Assembly: GCA_035711845.1 (NCBI GenBank)
Contig: DASTBU010000058.1
Coordinates: 5,104 to 69,103, forward strand
DNA length: 64,000 nt
Reading direction: 5' to 3'
From: DASTBU01 sp035711845
GTDB taxonomy: Bacteria; Acidobacteriota; Vicinamibacteria; Vicinamibacterales; 2-12-FULL-66-21
The notes under the pieces are model-generated. The model saw only the letters and a program-made list of their open reading frames with translations. It had not been told where the DNA came from and searched no databases. Below, one piece after another: positions 26,135 through 33,761 of the stretch (the stretch's first letter is position 1; each line of letters starts with the position of its first letter). The position numbers and the translations under genes are program-made.

Positions 26135-26976
26135 GGACGGAGCATGGTGCGGCCCCAGGTCGCTGCGGCAATCAGCGCGCGTCGGGGCCGTGGAATGCGC
26201 ACGACCTCCGAGAACACGTCGAACTCCCGCTGCTCGATCTTGTCGAGGATTGCGCGATAAATGGCGCCCATGATCTCGGCCGCCACGAGCCGCCGCGCGT
26301 CGCCCGCCGGCAGGCTGCGGGCCGCACGGCCGTAGTAATCGCGCGCGCGCTCCGCTTGATGCCGCAGCAGCGCCCTGACCGCGGGCGAACGCACGCCGCT
26401 TCCGGCCGCCGCGGCTTCGTGGCTGACGTCCGCTTCGGTGCAGCCGAATTGCTGCAGGTCGTTCTGCGGGATGTACAGCCGCCCCCGCGCGAGGTCACCG
26501 GGCACATCGCGCAGGATGTTCGTCAGCTGAAGAGCGACGCCGAGCTCGGTCGCATAGTGCCGCGAGGCGGTCTCGCGATAGCCGAAGATCTCCAGACAAA
26601 TCAACCCCACGGCCGACGCAACCCGGATGCAGTACTCGTACAGCTCCTCGAAGTTCGCGTATCGACGAGGCGTCACGTCCATCTCGACCCCTTCGATCAG
26701 CGCCTCGAAAGAGGACTTCGGCAGATGGAACTGGCCGATATATGGAACGAGCGCCAGGCCCTGCGGCGTCTGCGGCAGGCCACCCTCGAAGCACGCCCCG
26801 AGCTCCTGACGCCACCGCGCCAGCTCGTCTGCGGCACGCGTCTCATCTCCCGCCCCCACCTCGTCGGTCGCATCGTCCACCGCCCGGCAGAAGTCCCAGA
26901 CGGCGACGATGGCCCGGCGCTTTTCGGCAGGGAGGACGAGGAACGAGTAGTAGAAGTTCGTGTCGCGCGCGCTCAT
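26131..26976 (-). CDS. hpnD: Presqualene diphosphate synthase
   Basis: The 281-residue helical prenyl-condensing enzyme carries the two aspartate-rich motifs, DDATDE near residue 34 and the later QLTNILRDVPGD. It condenses two farnesyl diphosphates to presqualene diphosphate. ATG 26976 starts MSARDTNFYYSFLVLP; the upstream continuation of the frame is shadow sequence over hpnC. It overlaps hpnC by 4 nt and hpnE by 4 nt. Confidence 0.92.
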   Translation of the reverse strand: MSARDTNFYYSFLVLPAEKRRAIVAVWDFCRAVDDATDEVGAGDETRAADELARWRQELGACFEGGLPQTPQGLALVPYIGQFHLPKSSFEALIEGVEMDVTPRRYANFEELYEYCIRVASAVGLICLEIFGYRETASRHYATELGVALQLTNILRDVPGDLARGRLYIPQNDLQQFGCTEADVSHEAAAAGSGVRSPAVRALLRHQAERARDYYGRAARSLPAGDARRLVAAEIMGAIYRAILDKIEQREFDVFSEVVRIPRPRRALIAAATWGRTMLRP

Positions 26977-27863
26977 CGCGTCCACACGAGCGAGTCCCAC
27001 AAGAGCCAGGCAACGTCGGGCGCACCGAGCGCCGGGCGTTCGTCGAAGGAGTCGCGACGAACCCGCTCCACCTTTTCGAGCACCCGCCAACCTCCGAGCC
27101 AGGTGACTCGCAGCTCCCAGCGCAAGCGCCCCTGGACCACATCGCAGACGGACCGGCCGGCCACGAACAGCTCGCGGGTGCGCTCCACCATCAGATCCAT
27201 CAGCATCCGCCACTCATCCGTGATCCGGCGATCCGCGAGATCCGCTTCCCGCGCTCCCGTGCGTACGAGATCCTCGTGCGGGACGTAGAGTCGCCCGTTG
27301 TTCCAGTCGCGGCCGAGGTCTTGCCAGAAGTTGGTCAATTGAAGCGCCGTGCAGATCGCGTCGGAAGCCCGATAGAGCCTGTCGTCGCTGTACCCGGCGA
27401 CGCGCAGCACGAGCCGTCCTATGGGGTCGGCAGAACGACGGCAGTAATCGAGGACCTCGGCCCAGGTCGCGTACCTCGTGGTCGTGATGTCCTGCCTGAA
27501 CGCGCTCAGCAGATCCTCGAAGAGACCGAGCGGAAGCGCGTGGCGCCGCATCGTTCGACCGAGCGCGTGAAAAATCAGGTCGTCCCCGGTTGCCTTCTCG
27601 GCGGGCTCGGACGGCTCGTCCGCTGCCGCCGCTCTCAGACGTGCCAGCCAGTCGTCGAGCAGGCGACATCGCTCGTCATCGGGGAGGCCGGCTTCGTCCG
27701 CGAAGTCGTCCGCGCGCCGCGCAAATGCGTAAATCGCCGCGATGTGCGGACGCATGGCCGCCGGCAGCAGATACGACGCAACCGGGAAGTTCTCGTAGTG
27801 ATCGCGCGCGAGCCGCTCGCAGTATGCGTAGGCGCGATCACGCGCGATCGGCGTCCTCACCAT
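26973..27863 (-). CDS. hpnC: Hydroxysqualene synthase
   Basis: The 296-residue paralogue of HpnD carries motifs RRADDFADE and LQLTNFWQDLGRDW. HpnC converts presqualene diphosphate to hydroxysqualene, the substrate of HpnE. The N-terminal part ENFPVASYLLPAAMRPHI matches HpnC rather than HpnD. ATG 27863 overlaps the end of the PduO gene by 7 nt, making a PduO-hpnC-hpnD-hpnE-thiI run that is probably one transcript. Confidence 0.92.
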   Translation of the reverse strand: MVRTPIARDRAYAYCERLARDHYENFPVASYLLPAAMRPHIAAIYAFARRADDFADEAGLPDDERCRLLDDWLARLRAAAADEPSEPAEKATGDDLIFHALGRTMRRHALPLGLFEDLLSAFRQDITTTRYATWAEVLDYCRRSADPIGRLVLRVAGYSDDRLYRASDAICTALQLTNFWQDLGRDWNNGRLYVPHEDLVRTGAREADLADRRITDEWRMLMDLMVERTRELFVAGRSVCDVVQGRLRWELRVTWLGGWRVLEKVERVRRDSFDERPALGAPDVAWLLWDSLVWTR

Positions 27864-28396
27864 TCGCTCTCTGCGAGGCCCGCGCGGCGATTCGCAACCC
27901 GGGCCATGACGAAGAGCAGGTCGGAGATCCGGTTCATGTATGTCAGGATCCCGGGCTCGACCGCGTCGCGTCCAAGCGCGACGATCGAGCGTTCGGCCCG
28001 GCGGCAGACCGTGCGCGCGACATGCAGCGAGGCCCCGGCCACCCCGCCCCCCGGCAGGATGAACTTCCGCAACGGAGGCAGATCGGCGTCCAGCGTGTCG
28101 ATCCAGCTCTCGAGCCGCTCGATATCTCGTGCGCCGATCGCCGCCTTGGTGACGCGGTCCGCGATTCTGTGCGCCGGGTCGGCCAGGCGAGCGCCTATCG
28201 CGAAGAGGTCGCGTTGAAGCTGTTCCAGTATCGAGGCGAGGTCGGCATCGCCCGCGCCCGACCGTACGAGTCCAAGCCAGGCGCTGAGCTCGTCGACATC
28301 CCCATACGCCGCCACGCGAGGCTCGGATTTCGAGACGCGCGCGCCGCCGAACAGGCTCGTGTCGCCGCTGTCGCCGGTCCTGGTGTAGATTTTCAC
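27857..28396 (-). CDS. PduO-type cob(I)alamin adenosyltransferase
   Basis: The 179-residue protein starts VKIYTRTGDSGDTSLFGGA, the PduO ATP-binding signature, and ends with the conserved helices HVARTVCRRAER and NRISDLLFVMARVANR. It transfers the adenosyl group of ATP to reduced corrinoid, giving adenosylcobalamin. GTG 28396 is the start because family similarity begins there and a TATAAT lies 6 nt upstream, which implies a leaderless message. It heads the squalene gene run although the two functions are not obviously linked. Confidence 0.92.
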   Translation of the reverse strand: MKIYTRTGDSGDTSLFGGARVSKSEPRVAAYGDVDELSAWLGLVRSGAGDADLASILEQLQRDLFAIGARLADPAHRIADRVTKAAIGARDIERLESWIDTLDADLPPLRKFILPGGGVAGASLHVARTVCRRAERSIVALGRDAVEPGILTYMNRISDLLFVMARVANRRAGLAESEW

Positions 28397-28402
28397 ACGA
28401 TG

Positions 28403-28408
28403 ATTATA
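28403..28408 (-). promoter_or_regulatory. TATAAT -10 element of the PduO-hpnCDE-thiI run
   Basis: A perfect TATAAT on the minus strand ends 6 nt before the GTG start at 28396, so the +1 base would be the start codon itself. A convincing -35 is not visible at 17 nt. The nearby divergent mutY gene starts within 50 nt. Confidence 0.6.
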
Positions 28409-28446
28409 GGCATGTTCCACAGCCGGTCCCGTCGGCCTCCGGCCTG

Positions 28447-29187
28447 ATGATCGGCCGCACTGCTCCACGGCCGGGTCGCCGCCGGGCGCGCCCACCGGTC
28501 GACCTCGAGCTGCCGGATTCGATGGCCCGGCAGCAGTTCCGCCGTCGGCTCCTGCAGTGGTACCGCAGGTATGGCCGCGACCTGCCCTGGCGCCAGACGA
28601 CGGACCCGTATCACATCCTGGTATCCGAGGTGATGCTGCAGCAGACGCAGGTGGATCGCGTGCTGCCGAAGTACCACGAGTGGCTGCAGAAGTACCCGAC
28701 ACTCGAAGCGCTCGCGAAAGCGCCCGACGCAGACGTCGCAGAAACCTGGCGGCCCCTGGGATACAACATCAGGCCGCGACGGCTGCATGCGATCGCGCGT
28801 GAGTCGGTCGCCAGCTACGGCGGCACGCTCCCCTCCGACGAGCAAACGCTCCTCTCGTTCAAGGGTATCGGCGCCTACACGGCAGGTGCGGTCCTGAGCT
28901 TCGCGTTCGGTCGGCGCGCCGCGATCCTCGACACGAATGTCGCCCGCGTCCTGTTTCGCGTCTTCGTGGGCCGGGGCCATCCGAAAGCGCACGCGATGCG
29001 CAGACACCTCTGGGCCCTGTCCCGCGCCGTGCTCCCGCGGCGCCACGTCTTCGACTTCAATCAGGCGCTCATGGATTTCGGCGCCACGATGTGCGTTGCG
29101 CGGAAACCCAGGTGCCTCATTTGCCCGATGAGGCGGGACTGCGCAGCGTATCCGTTCAATCCCGACAACGAGCGGCCCGCGGTGTGA
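28447..29187 (+). CDS. mutY: A/G-specific adenine glycosylase (short form)
   Basis: The 246-residue HhH-GPD glycosylase removes adenine mispaired with 8-oxoguanine. The catalytic Glu lies in SEVMLQQTQV, the helix-hairpin-helix is FKGIGAYTAGAVL, and the catalytic Asp is in AILDTNVARV. The [4Fe-4S] cluster motif C-x6-C-x2-C-x5-C is intact near the C-terminus (CVARKPRCLICPMRRDC). The C-terminal MutT-like domain of classical MutY is missing; a separate Nudix gene overlaps the stop by 4 nt. ATG 28447 gives a basic extension; ATG 28522 (MARQQFRRRLLQWY) is an equally good start. Confidence 0.9.
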   Translation: MIGRTAPRPGRRRARPPVDLELPDSMARQQFRRRLLQWYRRYGRDLPWRQTTDPYHILVSEVMLQQTQVDRVLPKYHEWLQKYPTLEALAKAPDADVAETWRPLGYNIRPRRLHAIARESVASYGGTLPSDEQTLLSFKGIGAYTAGAVLSFAFGRRAAILDTNVARVLFRVFVGRGHPKAHAMRRHLWALSRAVLPRRHVFDFNQALMDFGATMCVARKPRCLICPMRRDCAAYPFNPDNERPAV

Positions 29188-29588
29188 GCGGCCGTCCCAG
29201 GATCGTGGTCACGGCGGCCGTCGTACGGCGGGGCGGCACGTTCCTGGTCACGCGCCGCCCGCGCGGCGTTCACCTCGAAGGCTATTGGGAGTTTCCGGGC
29301 GGCAAGTGCGAGCCGGGAGAGCCACAGGAGGCGTGCCTGCGCCGCGAGATCGCCGAAGAGCTGGGCGTCGGCGTCAGGGTCGGCCGGAAGATCCTCGAGG
29401 TCGCCCATGACTACCCCGATCGAACCGTCGAGCTCCACTTCTTCGATTGCGAGCTCGCCGGTGAACCGGTGCCGCTCATCGGCCAGGAAGTGCGGTGGGC
29501 CGATCGCGACGATCTCGGCCGGCTCGAGTTCCCGCCGGCCGACGCCGAGCTGATCGAATGGCTTCAGGGCCGTGCCGGTTCGGCCTGA
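29184..29588 (+). CDS. mutT: MutT-like Nudix hydrolase (8-oxo-dGTP diphosphatase type)
   Basis: The 134-residue Nudix protein has a complete Nudix box, GGKCEPGEPQEACLRREI followed by AEELGV, with the metal-binding Glu residues. The length and the FLVTRRPRGVHLEGYWEFPG segment match MutT proteins that hydrolyse 8-oxo-dGTP. It starts with GTG overlapping the mutY stop (GTGA). The product therefore resembles the C-terminal part of fused MutY proteins as a free polypeptide. Its 3' end overlaps the convergent ygfZ gene by 25 nt. Confidence 0.88.
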   Translation: MSGRPRIVVTAAVVRRGGTFLVTRRPRGVHLEGYWEFPGGKCEPGEPQEACLRREIAEELGVGVRVGRKILEVAHDYPDRTVELHFFDCELAGEPVPLIGQEVRWADRDDLGRLEFPPADAELIEWLQGRAGSA

Positions 29589-30610
29589 CGAGGGACGAAG
29601 GGGAGGGTCGCGACGGTGGCGGCGAGCGTTCGGTCGCCGTGGACGATGGTGAGCTGCACGCCAGGCTCCGTATGCTCGCGGTGCACGTAGCCGAGCGCGA
29701 TGGGGCGGCCCAGTGACGGCGATTCCGCGCCGCTTGTCACGACCCCGACCTCGCGCTCGCCCGCGCGTATCCGATCGGCGCGGGACGGCACGGCCCCGTC
29801 CACGAGCAGCCCTGTCAGCCTGCGGGCCACGCGGCCGTGCCCGCGATGCAGCACGCGGATGATGATCTCCTGGCCGACGTAGCAGCCCTTCGTCAGGCTG
29901 ATTGCGCGGTCCTCGATCCCCGCCTCGAGCGGGATCGTGTGCTCGTCCATGTCCACGCCGAACAACGGACGCCCGGCCTCGATCCGGCAGACATCGGCCG
30001 TTGCCTGATCCACCTGCACGGCGCCAGCCGCAAGGAGTGCACGGGTCACGGCATCGGCGCCCCCAGACTCGATGAACAGCTCGAACCCCTCGATCCCGAA
30101 ATCGTCGCTGCCAGCCGCGACGAGCGAGACGCGTTCGCTGCGCCAGTTTGTGTTGTGAAAAAGGCCGAGGCGGCCGAGCGCGGAGGCCGCAGCTCGCGCA
30201 GCATCATCCGAGGAGAGCCGCGAGAGCGCTTCCGTCAGCACGGATCCTGCACGCGGTCCGTATATCCCCAGCTGGACCAGATTATCCGATTCGTCGGCGA
30301 CCACGACGTCTTCGCTGAAAATGAAGCGATCGAACCGCTCGCGGATGTCGGGCGTCGCGCTCCGATCGAGATCGATCAGCAGCGCATCGCCGAGCTCGAG
30401 CACGCGCATATCGGCAAGCATGCGGCCTTGCGGCGTCAGCATCGCCGCGTAGCAGCCTGTTCCCGGCGTGAGCGCCGTGATGTCGTTGGTCAGGATCCCC
30501 TGCAGGTAGCTCCGGCGGTCGGCTCCCGTCAGGCGCAGGCGTCCGCGCTCGACGCGTTGGAGCCATCCCGCCCCCTGGGTGAGCACGCGATATCCGGCGT
30601 GTGAAAACAT
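29564..30610 (-). CDS. ygfZ: Folate-binding protein YgfZ, iron-sulfur cluster repair
   Basis: The 348-residue protein of the GcvT-like fold has the YgfZ signature LTKGCYVGQEIIIR near residue 235. The N-terminal folate-binding part includes LTGADRRSYLQGILTNDI and GRMLADMRVL. YgfZ assists a subset of Fe-S enzymes with folate as cofactor. ATG 30610 gives MFSHAGYRVLTQGAGW; the upstream frame extension lies over the divergent hydrolase start. Its neighbour mutY has a 4Fe-4S cluster, which may explain the conserved proximity. Confidence 0.88.
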   Translation of the reverse strand: MFSHAGYRVLTQGAGWLQRVERGRLRLTGADRRSYLQGILTNDITALTPGTGCYAAMLTPQGRMLADMRVLELGDALLIDLDRSATPDIRERFDRFIFSEDVVVADESDNLVQLGIYGPRAGSVLTEALSRLSSDDAARAAASALGRLGLFHNTNWRSERVSLVAAGSDDFGIEGFELFIESGGADAVTRALLAAGAVQVDQATADVCRIEAGRPLFGVDMDEHTIPLEAGIEDRAISLTKGCYVGQEIIIRVLHRGHGRVARRLTGLLVDGAVPSRADRIRAGEREVGVVTSGAESPSLGRPIALGYVHREHTEPGVQLTIVHGDRTLAATVATLPFVPRQAEPARP

Positions 30611-30636
30611 GGCTCGGCTGCTGATATTCTCAGAAG

Positions 30637-32301
30637 ATGCAGATCCCCCGACATTGTACCGCTGCGCTTCTGCTGCTCTCAATCGCCGCAGGCGCAGCTG
30701 CGCAGGCGCCCCAGGCCGCCCCGGCGCCGGTCGCGGGTCCGGCCTCCTTCACGGTGTTCGTGCGCGGCGACGACGCCGGGCTGGTGCAGACCGCGGTGGC
30801 GCGATCGGGATCGGACTGGATCGTCACGTCCACGGGCCGTGTCGGCGACCTGACCATCAACCGATTCGAGCTGAAGTACGGCGCCGACTGGCAGCCCATC
30901 GATCTACGGATCGAGGCGACGCAGGAGACGAGGAAACTTGGGCTCTCCACGTCGTTCGGCGTCACGACGGCCATCAACGAGATCACGCAGAACGGCGTCA
31001 CGAGCACGAAGACCGATCAGATTTCCGCCCGCACCGTGCCAATCCCCAACCAGTTCTTCGGCGCCTACGAGGGGTTGGCCGCGCGGCTCGCCGCGGTCGA
31101 GGCGGGCGCCGAACTGCCTGTCTACGTCGTACCCCAGGCCGAAGTAAAGCTGACTGTGAAAGCCGTCACGACCGAGGCGGTTTCCACCCCTGGCGGAACC
31201 GTCACGCTCAGGAAGTTCGACGTCTCCATCGCCAATCCCGGCGGTGCGCTGGAGGCAACCGTGGCGGTCGACGACAAGTCCCGCTTCGCCCGGCTGGACA
31301 TTCCGGCCGCGGCCTTGTCGGTCGTGCGTAACGACCTCGCGAGCGTTGCCGTGAGAACGCAGGGGGAGAGGAACCCGACCGACGGCGACGTCACGATCCC
31401 CGGCAACGGATTCTCCATCGCCGGCACGCTCACACAGCCCCCGGAGGCCGGGCGTCGTCGACATCCGGCCGTCGTGCTGGTGGCGGGATCGGGCCCCGTG
31501 GATCGCGACGCGACCGTCGCTGGAATCCCGATCTTCACCCAGCTGGCCGGGGCACTCGCCGCGAAGGGTTTCGTTGTGCTCCGCTACGACAAGCGCGGCG
31601 TCGGCCAGAGTGGCGGGCGGACCGAAACGGCTACGCTGCAGGACTACGCCGAGGACCTGGTCGCCGTGGTGAAATGGCTCGAGAAGCGCAAGGACGTGGA
31701 CAAGCGGTGGCTCGCGGTCGCGGGCCACAGTGAAGGCGCCATGGTCGCCATGCTGGCGGCGGCCCGCGAGAAGAAGATCAAGTCGCTCGTGCTCATTTCC
31801 GCGGCCGGAACCACCGGCGCCGAGTTGATCCTCGAGCAGCAGCGGCATCAGCTCGCGCTGCTGAACGCCCCCGAGGACGAGCGCAAGGCAAAAGTGGCGC
31901 TCCAGCAGCAGATTCAGCAGGCCGTGATGTCGGGAGAGAACTGGGAGGGCGTCCCGGAGGAGCTTCGGCGGCAGGCGGACACGCCATGGTTCCGCAGCCT
32001 GCTGACGTTCGATCCGTCCGCGATCATGCCTCGGATCAATCAACCGATCCTCATCGTCCACGGAGACCTCGACGTTCAGGTGCCCCCGCACCATGCTGAC
32101 ACGCTCGGCGAGCTCGCGAAGGCGCGGAAGAAGTCTCCCCCGGTCCAGGTGGTGCGCATACCGGGCATCAACCACCTGCTGGCACCGGCGAAGACCGGCG
32201 AGGTCCAGGAGTACGGGCAGCTGCAGGAAAAGAAGATCTCGCCCGAGGTCTCGCGGGTGGTTGCCGGTTGGCTGATGGACAGGATGAAGGCTGAAGGATG
32301 A
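30637..32301 (+). CDS. Secreted alpha/beta hydrolase with N-terminal beta domain
   Basis: The 554-residue protein has a signal peptide ending GAAAQA. An N-terminal region of about 220 residues, rich in beta strands, precedes the alpha/beta-hydrolase domain: VVLVAGSGPVDRDA (oxyanion), YDKRGVGQSGG, the Ser nucleophile in VAGHSEGAMVA, Asp in HGDLDVQVP and His in GINHLLAP. This layout matches periplasmic esterase or peptidase-like hydrolases of the COG1073 type. A TATTCT hexamer at 30625-30630 ends 6 nt before the ATG, suggesting a leaderless transcript. The last codons and stop lie within a heptamer repeat. Confidence 0.85.
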   Translation: MQIPRHCTAALLLLSIAAGAAAQAPQAAPAPVAGPASFTVFVRGDDAGLVQTAVARSGSDWIVTSTGRVGDLTINRFELKYGADWQPIDLRIEATQETRKLGLSTSFGVTTAINEITQNGVTSTKTDQISARTVPIPNQFFGAYEGLAARLAAVEAGAELPVYVVPQAEVKLTVKAVTTEAVSTPGGTVTLRKFDVSIANPGGALEATVAVDDKSRFARLDIPAAALSVVRNDLASVAVRTQGERNPTDGDVTIPGNGFSIAGTLTQPPEAGRRRHPAVVLVAGSGPVDRDATVAGIPIFTQLAGALAAKGFVVLRYDKRGVGQSGGRTETATLQDYAEDLVAVVKWLEKRKDVDKRWLAVAGHSEGAMVAMLAAAREKKIKSLVLISAAGTTGAELILEQQRHQLALLNAPEDERKAKVALQQQIQQAVMSGENWEGVPEELRRQADTPWFRSLLTFDPSAIMPRINQPILIVHGDLDVQVPPHHADTLGELAKARKKSPPVQVVRIPGINHLLAPAKTGEVQEYGQLQEKKISPEVSRVVAGWLMDRMKAEG

Positions 32302-32309
32302 AGGCTGAA
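32282..32309. repeat. Heptamer array GGATGAA/GGCTGAA
   Basis: Four 7-nt units alternate GGATGAA, GGCTGAA, GGATGAA, GGCTGAA. The array encodes the last residues and stop codon of the upstream hydrolase. Confidence 0.8.
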
Positions 32310-32337
32310 GTCCACACTTGAGATAGACTTCCACGCG

Positions 32338-33474
32338 ATGAAGGTTGGCATCCCACGAGAAATCTTCCCGGGCGAGACGCGCGTTGCCGTCATTCCTACC
32401 GGCGTTCAGGCCCTAACCAAGGCGGGTCTTCAGGTCGCGATCGAAACCGGCGCCGGCGTGGCGGCCGGGTTCCCTGATGCCGTCTACGTAGCGCACGGCG
32501 CAGAGATTCAGAGCCGATCCGATGTATTGCGCACGTCCGAAATCCTGCTCACGGTTCACGCTGCGTCTTCGGACGGTGCGTCGCGATCGGGGCAGGCCGT
32601 GATCGGGTTCGCCGATCCACTCGGCTCGCCTCGAGCCATCCAGGACGCCGCCGGACGAGGTCTTACGCTCTTCTCCATGGAGCTGATGCCGCGCATCACC
32701 CGCGCGCAGAGCATGGACGCTCTCTCCTCGATGGCCACGATCGCCGGATACAAGGGCGTGCTGCTCGCGGCCGACGCGCTGCCCCGCATGTTCCCCATGC
32801 TGATGACGGCCGCGGGCACCATCTCCCCGGCCCGCGTGTTCATCGTCGGCGCGGGCGTGGCGGGGCTCCAGGCCATCGCCACGGCCCGGCGCCTCGGCGC
32901 GAAGGTCGAAGCCTACGACGTCCGGCCAGCGGTCAAGGAGCAGGTCCAGAGCCTTGGCGCGAAATTCGTGGAACTGCCCCTCGAGTCCGCCGACGCCGAG
33001 GACAAGGGCGGCTACGCGAAGGCGCAGGACGAGTCGTTCTATCGCCGTCAGCGCGAGATGATGCTGAAGGTGGTGGCCGCGAGCGACGTGGTGATCACGA
33101 CCGCCCTGATCCCGGGCAAGCGCGCGCCGGTGCTCATCACCACCGAGATGATCGAAGCGATGCAGCCCGGGTCGGTCGTCATCGACCTCGCGGCCGAGCG
33201 CGGCGGCAACTGCGAGCTGACGACGCCCGACGAGCGCGTCGTGCACAAGGACGTCACGATCCTCGGGCCGTCGAACCCTGCCGCGCTCGTGCCGTATCAC
33301 GCCAGCCAGATGTACTCGAAGAACATCATCACGTTCCTGCTCCATCTGCTGGGCAAGGACGGCGGCAAGGGGACCGCCCTGCCGATCAATCAGGAGGACG
33401 AGATCACGCGGGAGACGCTGCTGACACACGGCGGTGCCGTGGTGCATCCGCGCGTGAAGGAGCTGCTGGGGTAA
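32338..33474 (+). CDS. pntA: NAD(P) transhydrogenase subunit alpha part 1
   Basis: The 378-residue soluble NAD-binding domain I of proton-translocating transhydrogenase begins MKVGIPREIFPGETRVAVIP and has the Rossmann motif VFIVGAGVAGLQA and the RQREMMLKVVAASDVVITTA segment. It binds NAD(H) and exchanges hydride with domain III in PntB. As in Rhodospirillum, the alpha chain is split: this gene lacks the membrane part, which is the next gene 5 nt away. The three-gene operon supplies NADPH using the proton gradient. Confidence 0.93.
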   Translation: MKVGIPREIFPGETRVAVIPTGVQALTKAGLQVAIETGAGVAAGFPDAVYVAHGAEIQSRSDVLRTSEILLTVHAASSDGASRSGQAVIGFADPLGSPRAIQDAAGRGLTLFSMELMPRITRAQSMDALSSMATIAGYKGVLLAADALPRMFPMLMTAAGTISPARVFIVGAGVAGLQAIATARRLGAKVEAYDVRPAVKEQVQSLGAKFVELPLESADAEDKGGYAKAQDESFYRRQREMMLKVVAASDVVITTALIPGKRAPVLITTEMIEAMQPGSVVIDLAAERGGNCELTTPDERVVHKDVTILGPSNPAALVPYHASQMYSKNIITFLLHLLGKDGGKGTALPINQEDEITRETLLTHGGAVVHPRVKELLG

Positions 33475-33479
33475 CCGCC

Positions 33480-33758
33480 ATGGATCAATTCGTCTCGGCC
33501 CTGATCGTCTTCGTGCTGGCCATCTTCATCGGCTTCGAGATCATCAGCAAGGTGCCTCCCCTGCTGCACACGCCCCTGATGTCGGGCTCGAACGCCATCT
33601 CGGGCATCACGATCGTCGGGGCGATGCTCTCGGTCGCCACGCCGAATCCGTATTCGACGATTCTGGGCTTCATCGCCGTGGTGCTTGCCACAATCAACGT
33701 CGTCGGCGGCTTCCTGGTCACCCACCGGATGCTGGGCATGTTCAAGCGGAAGGATTGA
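33480..33758 (+). CDS. NAD(P) transhydrogenase subunit alpha part 2 (membrane)
   Basis: The 92-residue protein has three hydrophobic helices (ALIVFVLAIFIGFEII, ISGITIVGAMLSVA, ILGFIAVVLATINVVGGFLV) and the conserved VPPLLHTPLMSGSNAISG segment. It corresponds to the membrane part of domain II, often named PntAB or PntA2. It forms the proton channel with PntB and is directly adjacent to both partners. Confidence 0.92.
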   Translation: MDQFVSALIVFVLAIFIGFEIISKVPPLLHTPLMSGSNAISGITIVGAMLSVATPNPYSTILGFIAVVLATINVVGGFLVTHRMLGMFKRKD

Positions 33759-33761
33759 GGT

